This document shows, piece by piece, positions 1 to 8,503 of a stretch of 64,000 bases of DNA. How positions within the stretch are numbered: position 1 is the stretch's first letter; each line of letters begins with the position of its first letter. A program made the translations under genes and the position numbers. This DNA comes from Luteimonas viscosa (lineage in GTDB: Bacteria; Pseudomonadota; Gammaproteobacteria; Xanthomonadales; Xanthomonadaceae), in the NCBI RefSeq assembly GCF_008244685.1, contig NZ_VTFT01000002.1, positions 186,001 through 250,000 of the forward strand, given 5' to 3'. Under the pieces are notes generated by a model, which made no database searches, was not told the DNA's origin, and saw only the letters and a list, made by a program, of their open reading frames with translations.

Positions 1-1044
1 GACGGCGAGGCGATGCAGGGCTGGCAGCACGCCATCGAGGTCGCCAAGCGGGATCCGCGCGTGTCCGGCGCCGCGCCCTACATCGACACCCAGGCGCTGC
101 TGCGTGCGAGCCGGCAGGAACCCGCGGCGATCCGCGGCGTCATGCCGGAGGACGAGTCCCAGGTGTCGGAGCTGGCCGCGTGGATGGTCCAGGGCCAGCT
201 GTCGGACCTCGCGCCCGGCGAGTTCAACATCGTGCTCGGCAAGGAGCTGGCGCAATGGCTGGGCGCGCGGGTGGGCGACAGGGTGGTCGTGACCACGGAC
301 TTCCAGGTCACGCCGATGGGCGCGGTGCCGCAGCTCAAGCGCTTCACCGTCAGCGGCATCTTCGAAGCCGGCTACCAGGACTTCGACCGCCGCCTGGCGG
401 TGGTCAACATGCGCGACGCCCAGCGCGTGATGCGCATGGGCGAGGGTGTCACCGGCGTGCGCCTGAAGCTACACGACATGAACCAGGCGTCGGACGTTGC
501 GCGCGACCTCGCCGAGGCACTGGCGCGCGAGACCCGCAGCTACTACCGCGTCAGCGACTGGAGCATGGAGAACGCGAACATGTTCCGCGCGCTGAAGCTG
601 GAGAAAACCATGATCGGCATCCTGCTGTCACTGATCATCCTGATGGGCGCGTTCTCGCTGCTGAACTCGCAGGTGATGCTGGTGACCGACAAGCTCGCCG
701 ACATCGCCATCCTGCGCACGCTGGGCCTCACCCCGGGCGGGGTGATGCGGGTGTTCGTGGTGCAGGGCACGCTGATCGGCGTGATCGGCACGGTGCTGGG
801 CGTGGTCGGTGGTCTGCTGCTGACCTACAACCTCGAACACATCCTGCGCGCGATCGAGCGCGCGTTCGACGTCGTGCTCATGCCCGAGGACGTGTACTAC
901 GTGACCGGCCTGCCGATCGACCTGCAGGCCGGCGACGTGGTGACGATCGGGCTGGTGGCGCTGGCGATGGCCTTCCTCGCCACGATCTACCCGGCGTGGC
1001 GCGCGGCGCGCACCGCACCGGCGGAGGCGTTGCGGTATGAGTGA
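1..1044 (+). CDS. lolC: Lipoprotein-releasing ABC transporter permease (LolC/LolE family), 3' part
   Basis: The gene is cut by the window edge; the frame is open from base 1 and stops with TGA at 1042-1044, leaving about 347 C-terminal residues. The family is the inner-membrane permease of the Lol system, which extracts mature lipoproteins and hands them to LolA. Visible are the end of the periplasmic MacB-like domain and then three membrane segments of the FtsX-like domain: one starting near [18 protein letters not shown], one around [19 protein letters not shown], and one near the C-terminus ([18 protein letters not shown]). The tail [17 protein letters not shown] is typical of LolC/E. The next gene is its ATPase partner lolD, separated by an unusual repeat. 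Whether the protein is better called LolC or LolE cannot be decided from the C-terminal part. Confidence 0.9.
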   Translation, partial: DGEAMQGWQHAIEVAKRDPRVSGAAPYIDTQALLRASRQEPAAIRGVMPEDESQVSELAAWMVQGQLSDLAPGEFNIVLGKELAQWLGARVGDRVVVTTDFQVTPMGAVPQLKRFTVSGIFEAGYQDFDRRLAVVNMRDAQRVMRMGEGVTGVRLKLHDMNQASDVARDLAEALARETRSYYRVSDWSMENANMFRALKLEKTMIGILLSLIILMGAFSLLNSQVMLVTDKLADIAILRTLGLTPGGVMRVFVVQGTLIGVIGTVLGVVGGLLLTYNLEHILRAIERAFDVVLMPEDVYYVTGLPIDLQAGDVVTIGLVALAMAFLATIYPAWRAARTAPAEALRYE

Positions 1045-1056
1045 GGTCATGCATTT

Positions 1057-1195
1057 GCGAGGCACTGCCTCGCGCATGTCCGAACGCCCGGCCATGGGTG
1101 ACGCCGCGGCGCTCGCGAGGCACCGCCTCGCGCCGCGGCGGAACGCACCGCGCGCCGCGCGGGGCCGGAACGGCCGGGCCAGCGGCTCCGAAGCC
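1057..1195. repeat. Hairpin-rich interspersed repeat between lolC/E and lolD
   Basis: This 139-bp segment is a diverged copy of the unit that is tandemly repeated at 37651-38343. It has a hairpin GCGAGGC-ACT-GCCTCGC (1057-1073). A compound hairpin follows: outer arms GCCGCGGC (1103-1110 and 1132-1139), a GCTC bulge, and an inner stem GCGAGGC-ACC-GCCTCGC (1115-1131). It ends with GC-rich palindromes (CCGCGCGCCGCGCGG, CCGGAACGGCCGG). It lies inside what should be the lol operon, so it is probably transcribed and would fold in mRNA. No transposase is linked to it. Confidence 0.85.
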
Positions 1196-1244
1196 GGCGT
1201 GGTCACGCCAGGGACGACACGTCATGGCTGAGAGGAACGACGCG

Positions 1245-1940
1245 ATGCCAGAGTACGTCATCCGCGCCGAAGCGCTGGGCAAGACCTACGCCGAAGGCAG
1301 CATGCGCACGCCCGTGTTCGACGGACTGGACTTCCAGGTCGAGGCGGGCGAGACGGTCGCGATCCTGGGCGCGTCCGGCGCGGGCAAGAGCACGCTGCTG
1401 CACCTGCTCGGCGGCCTCGACACGCCGAGCGCGGGCGAGGTCTACGTGGCCGGGCAGAAGATGAGCGCGTTGTCGGACGCGGCTCGTGGCCAACTGCGCA
1501 ACCGCGCGCTCGGCTTCGTGTACCAGTTCCACCACCTGCTGCCGGAATTCACCGCGCTGGAGAACGTGATGCTGCCGGTACTGCTGGGCGGCAGCGACGT
1601 CAAGGATGCGTCCGGGCGGGCGCGGGCGCTGCTCGAGTCGGTCGGGCTCGGCCACCGGCTGGAGCACAAGCCGGGCGAGCTCTCCGGCGGCGAGCGCCAG
1701 CGCGCCGCGGTGGCCCGCGCGCTGGTCAACCGGCCGGCCTGCGTGCTCGGTGACGAACCGACCGGCAACCTCGACGAGAAGACCGCGGAAACGGTATTCA
1801 CGTTGATGCTCGACCTCAACCGCGCGCAACGTACCAGCCTGGTGCTGGTGACCCACGACCGTCGCCTCGCGCGCCGCCTGGACCGCGTCGTGGAGCTGCA
1901 CGAGGGCAAGCTGCGGGAACTCGCGCGCGACGCGGTCTGA
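1245..1940 (+). CDS. lolD: Lipoprotein-releasing ABC transporter ATP-binding protein LolD
   Basis: A 231-residue ATPase that powers LolCDE lipoprotein sorting at the cytoplasmic face of the inner membrane. Walker A is GASGAGKST (about residue 43). The MacB/LolD-type Q-loop region is [21 protein letters not shown], the signature is [15 protein letters not shown], and Walker B runs into [12 protein letters not shown]. The ATG at 1245 is preferred because GAGAGGA sits 8 nt upstream; an in-frame ATG at 1224 would add seven residues. Length and motifs are normal for the family. The 200-bp gap from the permease gene is filled by the repeat, so transcription probably continues through it. Confidence 0.93.
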   Translation: MPEYVIRAEALGKTYAEGSMRTPVFDGLDFQVEAGETVAILGASGAGKSTLLHLLGGLDTPSAGEVYVAGQKMSALSDAARGQLRNRALGFVYQFHHLLPEFTALENVMLPVLLGGSDVKDASGRARALLESVGLGHRLEHKPGELSGGERQRAAVARALVNRPACVLGDEPTGNLDEKTAETVFTLMLDLNRAQRTSLVLVTHDRRLARRLDRVVELHEGKLRELARDAV

Positions 1941-2110
1941 TCGTTCCTGCGGCGCTGGTCGACTGGCGCATCGCGCCGTTTGCGCCGGCGACCCGCGCAG
2001 CGTCCACAAGGGCGTCACCGCCTCGATGGTCGAACACGCGCAGCATATGCCGGGTATCGCCGCCGTCCGGACGGCATGCGCCGGTGCACGGCGGTCGCCC
2101 AGCATCCGCC

Positions 2111-5100
2111 TCAGGGCGCGGAGGCGGGCACCTGTTCCCCGGCGCGTTCGGATTGCTGAAGCTCCAGCTCGGCAAGGTCCACCGCTGTCCCGCCGGTGAG
2201 GCGGAGCCGGTACTCGGCATACTCGCGCGGCGTCGCGATGTCGAACGGCCGCAACTGCCGCACCCAGCGGAACGCCTCGCCCTGCCGCTCGTCGAGCGCG
2301 GACCAAGCACCGGAGGCATCACGGCCTTCCAGCACCCAGCCGCTATCGGAGACGGGCCCGGCGCCGCTGGTCAGCGTGTAGTGGGCGATCGCCGTCGGCG
2401 CGTCGAAGCGCAGGACGACCGCTGCGCCTTGCGGCAGCGGCAGCGAGGTGGCGGCATCGTCGTCGACCAGCACACCGGCATTCGCCCCGGCGCCGGCCAC
2501 GGAGACGCTGGCGGCGGCGCTGCGGTCGACGCGCAGCATCGGCTTCCGGCCGGCCTCCGTCAGCGAGGGCGGGAGCGCCTCGGGAGCGCTGCCCCACGCG
2601 GAGGGCGCGGGACCCATGGTGAACTCGAGCGTACCGCCTTGGGCGATGTCCGCGTGCCGCAACCAGGCCTGGTCCCACGGCCGGCCATTCAGCGTCAGCG
2701 ACTGCACGTAGACGTTCTCCGGCCCATTGTTGCGCGCGACCACGCTGAGCGTGCGGCCGTTGTCGAGCCGCAGGTCGACGCGATCGAACGCGGGCGAGCC
2801 GATCACGTATTCCGGTGCGCCCATGCGTAGCGGGTAGAGGCCCATCATCGAGAACAGGTACCAGGCCGACATCTCGCCGTTGTCCTCGTCGCCGGGATAG
2901 CCCTGGCCGATCTCGCTGCCCAGGTACAGGCGCCGCATCACCTCGCGCGAGATCCGCTGCGCCTTCCACGGCTGCCCGGCGGCCACGTACATCCACGGGA
3001 TGTGGTGCGAGGGCTGGTTGCTGTGCGCGTACATGCCCATGCGCACGTCGCGCGCCTCGGTCATCTCGTGGATCACGCGGCCGTAGCTGCCCGCGAACCG
3101 TGCGTGCGCGGTTTCCGGCGTGGCGAAGAACGCGTCCAGCCGCTGCGCCAGCGCCGCGCGCCCGCCCATCAGGGCCGCCAGGCCTTCGGCGTCGTGCGGC
3201 GCGGTGAACGCGAAGGTCCAGGCATTGGATTCGGTGTAGTCGTGGCCCCAGACCCGCGGATCGAAGCGGGACGCCGGCTCGCGCCAGTCGCCGTCGGCAT
3301 CGCGGCCGCGGAAGAAGCCGGTGCCGGCGTCGTAGACGTGCACGTAGTCCGTGGCGCGGGCGCGGAAGTACGCGGCTTCCTCGCGGTAGCGCCTGGCGCG
3401 CCCGGCATCCCCGTCTTCGGCGGCCAGCGCCTCAGCCAGCGTGGCGAGGCCATAGTCGTTGAGCGCGCCCTCCAGCGTCCACGACATGCCCTCGTGCACC
3501 GAGGCGTCGGCGTAGCCGCGGTACATCGACTGCGCGAGCCCCTTGCGACCGACGTTCGACACCGGCGGCACGACGGTGGCGTTGCGCAGCGCGGCCTCGT
3601 AGGCCTCGTGCGGGTCGAATCCGCGCACGCCCTTGTGCCAGGCGTCTGCGAAGGCGACGTCGGAGCTGGTGCCCACCATCAGGTCCGCATAGCCGGGGGA
3701 CGACCAGCGCGCCACCCAGCCGCCGTCGCGGTACTGCTGCAGGAAGCCGTCGACCATCTCGCCCGCGCGGGTGGGCGCGAACAGCGCGTAGGCCGGCCAG
3801 CTGGTGCGGAAGGTGTCCCAGAACCCGTTGTTGACGTAGACCTTGCCGGGCAGGATCCGCGCGGACGTGCGCGTGGCATCGCCGCCTGGCGCGTCCTCCG
3901 ACCAGCTGTTCTGGTCGGCGTGCCGCCAGTCCGGGCGCTCGTTCGTGCCGAGGTTCTCGTGCGCGACGTTCGGATACAGGAACAGCCGGTACAGGTTGGA
4001 ATAGACGGTCGTCAGCTCGTCGTCGCTGGCGCCTTGCACCTGCACGCGGCCGAGCAGGGCGTCCCAGGCGTCCTGCGCCCGGTCGCGCACGGCCTCGAAG
4101 CCGTCGTCGCCGATCTCCAGTTCGAGGTTTCGCCGCGCCTGGTCGACCGAGACCAGCGACGTGGCGATGCGCATGCGCACCTCGCCGTCCGCCCCGGGCG
4201 CGAACTTCACGTAGCCGGTGGGCCGGCCGGTGTCGAGCATGCCGCTGTCGCGCCAGGGCTGGTCGAAGCGCGCGTAGACGAACATGCGGGTGGCGCCGTT
4301 GGACAGGCCGCTGCGGGTGTCGGTGTAGCCATGCAGCGCCTGTGCCTGCGCGTCGAGCGTCAGCCCGCCGCGGTCGTCGACGTTGTCGAACAGCAGGTTG
4401 GCGTCGGCGCCCTGCGGAAAGCGGAAACGGAAGATCGCCGCGCGCTCGCTGGGCGCGAGTTCGGCGCGGATGCCGTTGTCGAAGTCGACGCGGTAGGTGT
4501 GGGGGCGGGCCAGTTCGCGATCGTGCGAGAACGACAGCGCACGCCGCTCGCGATCGGCGTCGGGCACGCCGGTGGCCGCGGACGGCATCACCTGGAACGT
4601 CTGCCGGTCGCCCATCCAGGGGCTGGGCTGGTGGCTGATCGACAGGGCCTGCAGGCGCGGGCGGTTGTCGTCGCCGTTGTGCTCGTTCCAGCGGTACAGC
4701 CAGGACAGGGTGCCGGCGTCGGTCGCCGGCACCCAGAAGTTGAAGCCGTGCGGCATCGCCGTGGCCGGGATGTTGTTGCCGCGCGAAAAGGTGCCGTTGG
4801 ACTGGGTGCCGCGGGTGGTGGGCACGCGATCGCTGGGCCGAAGCTCGCCGGCGGGCGTTGCCGCGTCGATCGCGATGTCGTCGATCCAGCCGCGGGCCAC
4901 GGCGCCGTCGCCCGGCGCCAGTTCGATCTCGATCGCGCGGATGCGGCGGCCGGACAGGCCGGCCACGTCGCCGAACCGGACCTCCTTGCGCGCCCACTGC
5001 TGCGGGTAGAGCGTCTCCGAGTCGGCCTGCGCCTGCGCGCCGATGGCGGCGCCGTGGTGGTCGCGTGCGCCGATCTCCGACAGGCGGTGGCCGTCGTCGA

Positions 5101-5461
5101 AGACCAGATCGAGCGAGACACCGGTGGAGGCGACCGTGTCCTCGCCGACGATCTCCGGCAGCACCATCCACGACAGGCGGGTGTCGGCCTGCACCGGGAT
5201 GTCGACCTCGAACAATCGCGTGCGCCCTCCCGTGCCCTCGAAGCGCAGCGCGGCCAGGCCGCTGTAGCCCATGCCCGCTCGGGCGGCGTAGGGCGCCTCG
5301 GGCCCGGTGCCGACCCGCACCCGCGCCCCGTCGTCGCCGCGCTGGGCCGGCGCGGGATCGTCGCGCTCGAACGACGTGGAGAAGGCCGGCTCGCCTGCGA
5401 TCGATGCGGCGGTCGCGAGCGCCAGCAGCGGCAGCGCCAGGAGGGCGGGAAGATCGCGCAT
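2111..5461 (-). CDS. Secreted multi-domain GH92 alpha-mannosidase
   Basis: An 1116-residue protein with an N-terminal signal peptide (MRDLPALLALPLLALATAASIAG). Residues about 25-230 look like a galactose-binding-like beta-sandwich. The GH92 catalytic region follows, including GYPGDEDNGEMSAWYLF near residues 850-870, then a C-terminal F5/8 (discoidin)-like module over about the last 150 residues. GH92 enzymes are calcium-dependent exo-alpha-mannosidases acting on N-glycans and mannans. The acidic motif reads GDED here, while the second GH92 in this window has GNDD, so the linkage preference may differ. The start at 5461 gives a clean signal peptide; an upstream in-frame ATG at 5557 would overlap the preceding gene heavily. 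It is the last gene of the leftward TBDR-halogenase-epimerase-GH92 operon, 4 nt after the epimerase. Confidence 0.9.
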   Translation of the reverse strand: MRDLPALLALPLLALATAASIAGEPAFSTSFERDDPAPAQRGDDGARVRVGTGPEAPYAARAGMGYSGLAALRFEGTGGRTRLFEVDIPVQADTRLSWMVLPEIVGEDTVASTGVSLDLVFDDGHRLSEIGARDHHGAAIGAQAQADSETLYPQQWARKEVRFGDVAGLSGRRIRAIEIELAPGDGAVARGWIDDIAIDAATPAGELRPSDRVPTTRGTQSNGTFSRGNNIPATAMPHGFNFWVPATDAGTLSWLYRWNEHNGDDNRPRLQALSISHQPSPWMGDRQTFQVMPSAATGVPDADRERRALSFSHDRELARPHTYRVDFDNGIRAELAPSERAAIFRFRFPQGADANLLFDNVDDRGGLTLDAQAQALHGYTDTRSGLSNGATRMFVYARFDQPWRDSGMLDTGRPTGYVKFAPGADGEVRMRIATSLVSVDQARRNLELEIGDDGFEAVRDRAQDAWDALLGRVQVQGASDDELTTVYSNLYRLFLYPNVAHENLGTNERPDWRHADQNSWSEDAPGGDATRTSARILPGKVYVNNGFWDTFRTSWPAYALFAPTRAGEMVDGFLQQYRDGGWVARWSSPGYADLMVGTSSDVAFADAWHKGVRGFDPHEAYEAALRNATVVPPVSNVGRKGLAQSMYRGYADASVHEGMSWTLEGALNDYGLATLAEALAAEDGDAGRARRYREEAAYFRARATDYVHVYDAGTGFFRGRDADGDWREPASRFDPRVWGHDYTESNAWTFAFTAPHDAEGLAALMGGRAALAQRLDAFFATPETAHARFAGSYGRVIHEMTEARDVRMGMYAHSNQPSHHIPWMYVAAGQPWKAQRISREVMRRLYLGSEIGQGYPGDEDNGEMSAWYLFSMMGLYPLRMGAPEYVIGSPAFDRVDLRLDNGRTLSVVARNNGPENVYVQSLTLNGRPWDQAWLRHADIAQGGTLEFTMGPAPSAWGSAPEALPPSLTEAGRKPMLRVDRSAAASVSVAGAGANAGVLVDDDAATSLPLPQGAAVVLRFDAPTAIAHYTLTSGAGPVSDSGWVLEGRDASGAWSALDERQGEAFRWVRQLRPFDIATPREYAEYRLRLTGGTAVDLAELELQQSERAGEQVPASAP

Positions 5462-5465
5462 GCGC

Positions 5466-6764
5466 TCAGCCACGGCCGCGCAGCACCGCGAGCACGTCGT
5501 GGCAGGCGCCCATCGTGTGGTAGTCGGTCTTGCCGGCCGGGCTCTTGTCGTCGTCATGCCTGCGGTTCTCCCGATCGAGGATGCGGAACCAGGCGCCGTA
5601 CCGGTGGTCCACCATGTGTCGCCATGCGTAATCCCAGAGGCGGTGGTACCAGTCCCAGTAGCGTGCGTCGCCGGTCGCCGACGCCAGACGCGCCGCGCAG
5701 GCCAGCGACTCGGCCTGCACCCAGAAGTACTTGTCGTCGTCGCAGATGAAGTGGCGGCCGTCGGGCAGCGACGGCCCGGGCACGTCCCTGCGCAGCGACT
5801 CCGGCGCGAAGCCGTACATCAGGCCGCCGAACTCCGGATCCCACGCCGCCTCCACCGAGCGGTCGAACAGCTCGCGTGCGCGTGGGAGCAGCCACGGCTG
5901 CGGCGTGCCGGCATCGCGCAGGTGGCCGTCGAGGATCAGCAGCAGCTTGGACCACTCGGTCTGGTGCCCCGGCTGGAAACCCCAGGGGCGGAACAGGTGC
6001 TTCGGATCGTCGCGGTGGTAGTCGGTGTCCACCTGCCAGTCGGCGTCGTAGTGTTCCCACACCAGGCCGTCGCACTGGGCCGCCTGGCGGCGGGTCATGT
6101 GGTCGGCGAGGGTGAGGGCGCGCTGCAGGTAGCGCGGCTCGCGGCTGGCCTCGAACGCCGCCAGCATCGCCTCGCACATGTGCATGTTGGCGTTCTGGCC
6201 GCGATAGTCGCTGAACTGCCAGTCGCGCGTGGCCTCGTCGCGGTACAGGCCGTGCTGCGGCTCCCAGTAGCGCGTCTCCAGCAGGTCCCAGTGCGCATCC
6301 ATCCAGCCGCGGCACTCTTCGACGCCGGCCTTGAGCGCGATCGAGTACGCGAGCAGCACGAAGGCCGCGCCGTAGCAGTGCTGGGTGGTGTCCTCGGCCA
6401 CGCCGTCGCGCAGGGTCCAGGCGTAGCCGCCGCTGGCGGGATCGAAATGGCGCTCGCGCAGGAACGCCAGGCCGTGGCGTACCGCGGCCATGTACGCCTC
6501 GCGCAGCGCCGGATCCTCGCCCCCGAACTCGAGCGCGGCGGTGGCGTAGTTGAAGACGAAGCGGGTGCTGCTGACCAGGTGCCGGTGCGAGGCGTCGTAG
6601 ACGCGCCCGTCGTCCTTGAAGTAGTGGAAGAAGCCGCCGGCCGGATCGATGCAGCGCGGATGGTAGAAGGCCATGGTGTGGCGGATGTGCTCGCGCAGGA
6701 AGGCTTCGCTGCGGAAGTCGGCATGCGCGGGTGCGTCGGGCGTCGGGGAGGTCTGCAAAGTCAT
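5466..6764 (-). CDS. AGE-family (GlcNAc 2-epimerase-like) epimerase/isomerase, probable D-mannose isomerase
   Basis: A 432-residue cytoplasmic protein (no signal peptide) of the N-acylglucosamine 2-epimerase (alpha/alpha)6-barrel superfamily. Characteristic segments are RHLVSSTRFVFNYATAAL near the N-terminus, GHQTEWSKLLL in the middle, and YHTMGACHDVLAVL at the end, carrying conserved Arg and His residues. The family includes GlcNAc 2-epimerase, cellobiose 2-epimerase, mannose isomerase and YihS. Between a GH92 mannosidase and a locus containing a fructokinase, mannose-to-fructose isomerisation is the most economical role; this is inference from context. The ATG at 6764 is chosen because the family homology begins just after it. 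It lies 40 nt downstream of the halogenase-like gene and 4 nt upstream of the GH92 gene, so it is co-transcribed. Confidence 0.88.
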   Translation of the reverse strand: MTLQTSPTPDAPAHADFRSEAFLREHIRHTMAFYHPRCIDPAGGFFHYFKDDGRVYDASHRHLVSSTRFVFNYATAALEFGGEDPALREAYMAAVRHGLAFLRERHFDPASGGYAWTLRDGVAEDTTQHCYGAAFVLLAYSIALKAGVEECRGWMDAHWDLLETRYWEPQHGLYRDEATRDWQFSDYRGQNANMHMCEAMLAAFEASREPRYLQRALTLADHMTRRQAAQCDGLVWEHYDADWQVDTDYHRDDPKHLFRPWGFQPGHQTEWSKLLLILDGHLRDAGTPQPWLLPRARELFDRSVEAAWDPEFGGLMYGFAPESLRRDVPGPSLPDGRHFICDDDKYFWVQAESLACAARLASATGDARYWDWYHRLWDYAWRHMVDHRYGAWFRILDRENRRHDDDKSPAGKTDYHTMGACHDVLAVLRGRG

Positions 6765-6804
6765 GGGGTCGGTGGGCTTGTATCGGACAGGGTGGGCGCA
6801 GCGC

Positions 6805-8328
6805 TCATGCCGGCGGCGCCTTGCAGTAGCGGTCGATGAACTGCTGGTGCGTGGGCATGGCCGCCGCCGCGCGGGCGATGTCTTCGCGCACACGGGACAG
6901 GAACGCATCCAGGTGTGACTCGGGCATCTCGTCCACGACCGGATGGTAGCCCGCCGGCACGATGCCCTGACCCAGCATGACCTGCACCCAGCTCGGCAGG
7001 GCGAAGAAGTCGTCGCCGTGGCGGAAGTAGCGCCCGTCGCGCTGGAACATCGTGATCGTCTCGCGCAGGGCGTCGGGGACCGGCATCGTGCGGCAATGGG
7101 TCCAGAACGGACTGTCGTCGCGCGTGGTGGCGTGGTAGTGCAGCACGAGGAAGTCGCGGATGCGCTCGTACTCGAACGTGGTCTCGGCGTTGTAGCGCCG
7201 GACCAGCTGCGGCTCGAAGCCGAGGTCGGGGAACAGCCCGAGCAGGCGCTGCAGCCCCGACTGCACCAGGTAGATGCTGGTCGATTCCAGCGGTTCCATG
7301 AACCCGCTCGCCAGGCCCAGCGCCACGACGTTCGCATGCCAGAACTCGCGCCGCATGCCGGTGGTGAAGCGCAGGGCGCGAGGCTCCGCCAGCGCCACTC
7401 CGTCGAGATGGGCGAGCAGCGTGGCGGCGGCTTCGTCGTCGCTCAGGTGCTCGCTGGCGTAGACGTAGCCGTTGCCGGTGCGGTGCTGCAGCGGAATGCG
7501 CCACTGCCAGCCCGCGGCACGCGCGGTGGCCCGCGTATACGGCGTCGGCGGCCCGGCGTTCGCGCTGGGCACCGCCATCGCGCGATCGCAGGGCAGCCAC
7601 TGGCGCCAATCGACGTAGTCGACCTCCAGCGCCTGTCCGATCAGCAGCGCCCGGAAGCCCGAGCAGTCGATGAACAGGTCGCCCTCGATGCGCTCGCCCG
7701 ATTCCAGCACCACGGCTTCGACGAAGCCGTCCCCGGCCCGCCGCACCACATCGACGATGCGGCCTTCGGTCCGGGTTGCCCCACGCCGCTCCGCCAGTTC
7801 CCGCAGGAATCGTGCGTAGCGTCCTGCATCGAAATGGTAGGCGTAGGCGAAGTCGGCCAGCGGCGAGCCGGCGGGCGCATCGGATCCGCCAACCATGAAC
7901 CTGCCCTGCGGCGCGGCGACCGTCTGCAGCGTATATGCGCCGATGTCCGGCGCGTGTCCCGCGAGAAAGCGCTTGAGCCAGAACTGGTGGAACGGCAGCG
8001 GTCCCATCGAGCGGCCGATCCGGCCGAAGCCGTGCAGGTAGGTGTCGCCGATGCGGCCCCAGTCGCGGAACTCGATCCCGAGCTTGAACGTGCCTTGGCT
8101 GGCCTTGAGGAATTCGGCTTCCTCGATGCCGAGGACCTCGCCGTTGAAGGTCTTCAGGTGCGGCACGCTGGCCTCGCCCACGCCGACGATGCCGATCTCC
8201 TCCGACTCCACCAGCCGAACCGACGAACCGCGGCCCAGGTAGGTCGCCAGCGTCGCCGCGGCCATCCAGCCGGCGCTGCCGCCGCCGACCACGACGATGC
8301 GGCGGATGCGGGCGTCGTGATCCGTCAC
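6805..8328 (-). CDS. Flavin-dependent tryptophan-halogenase-like protein (copy 1)
   Basis: A 507-residue soluble flavoprotein starting at GTG (8328). The N-terminal FAD motif GGGSAGWMAA (about residues 15-24) and the halogenase motif GWQWRIP (family GWxWxIP) are intact. The catalytic pair of the family also appears present: Lys82 in GTFKLGI and Glu348 in EPLESTSI, corresponding to Lys79 and Glu346 of PrnA as I recall them. Real halogenation is therefore chemically possible, but the substrate is unknown. There is no biosynthetic gene cluster nearby; the gene sits directly after a TBDR gene and before sugar enzymes. Family members next to sugar TBDRs are widespread in Xanthomonads and Caulobacter-like bacteria with no settled role. 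The ribosome site before the GTG is weak. Confidence 0.88.
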   Translation of the reverse strand: MTDHDARIRRIVVVGGGSAGWMAAATLATYLGRGSSVRLVESEEIGIVGVGEASVPHLKTFNGEVLGIEEAEFLKASQGTFKLGIEFRDWGRIGDTYLHGFGRIGRSMGPLPFHQFWLKRFLAGHAPDIGAYTLQTVAAPQGRFMVGGSDAPAGSPLADFAYAYHFDAGRYARFLRELAERRGATRTEGRIVDVVRRAGDGFVEAVVLESGERIEGDLFIDCSGFRALLIGQALEVDYVDWRQWLPCDRAMAVPSANAGPPTPYTRATARAAGWQWRIPLQHRTGNGYVYASEHLSDDEAAATLLAHLDGVALAEPRALRFTTGMRREFWHANVVALGLASGFMEPLESTSIYLVQSGLQRLLGLFPDLGFEPQLVRRYNAETTFEYERIRDFLVLHYHATTRDDSPFWTHCRTMPVPDALRETITMFQRDGRYFRHGDDFFALPSWVQVMLGQGIVPAGYHPVVDEMPESHLDAFLSRVREDIARAAAAMPTHQQFIDRYCKAPPA

Positions 8329-8434
8329 CCGGTAATCCGAGGGCAGGTGCGTGGGCGTGCAGGGGCGGGATGCATCATCGCAAGCAGCGGTGGCGGCGGA
8401 AGACGCGGCGCGCAGGGCGCCCGGCGTGTCGCCA

Positions 8435-8458
8435 CCGGCGATGCTCCACCATCGCCGG
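8435..8458. terminator. Hairpin after the TBDR gene, possible attenuator or processing site
   Basis: CCGGCGATG (8435-8443), a 6-nt loop, and CATCGCCGG (8450-8458) form a perfect 9-bp stem in the 175-bp gap between the TBDR and the halogenase-like gene. It has no T-run on either side, so it is not a standard intrinsic terminator. It could reduce read-through or stabilise the upstream mRNA end, giving more TBDR than enzyme. Confidence 0.35.
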
Positions 8459-8503
8459 CGACGTGGAACCAGGCCCCCGCGCGGATGCGCGAGGGCATTG
8501 ACG

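Noticed and set aside
3002-5749. A 915-codon open frame on the plus strand over the first GH92 gene
   Set aside because: It is antisense to a clear GH92 gene; its translation is Val/Arg/Gly-rich without domains, a normal by-product of high GC with strong third-position bias.
6805-8328. Halogenase-like genes as markers of an antibiotic biosynthetic cluster
   Set aside because: No PKS, NRPS or tailoring genes in the window; both copies are next to TBDR and sugar genes.
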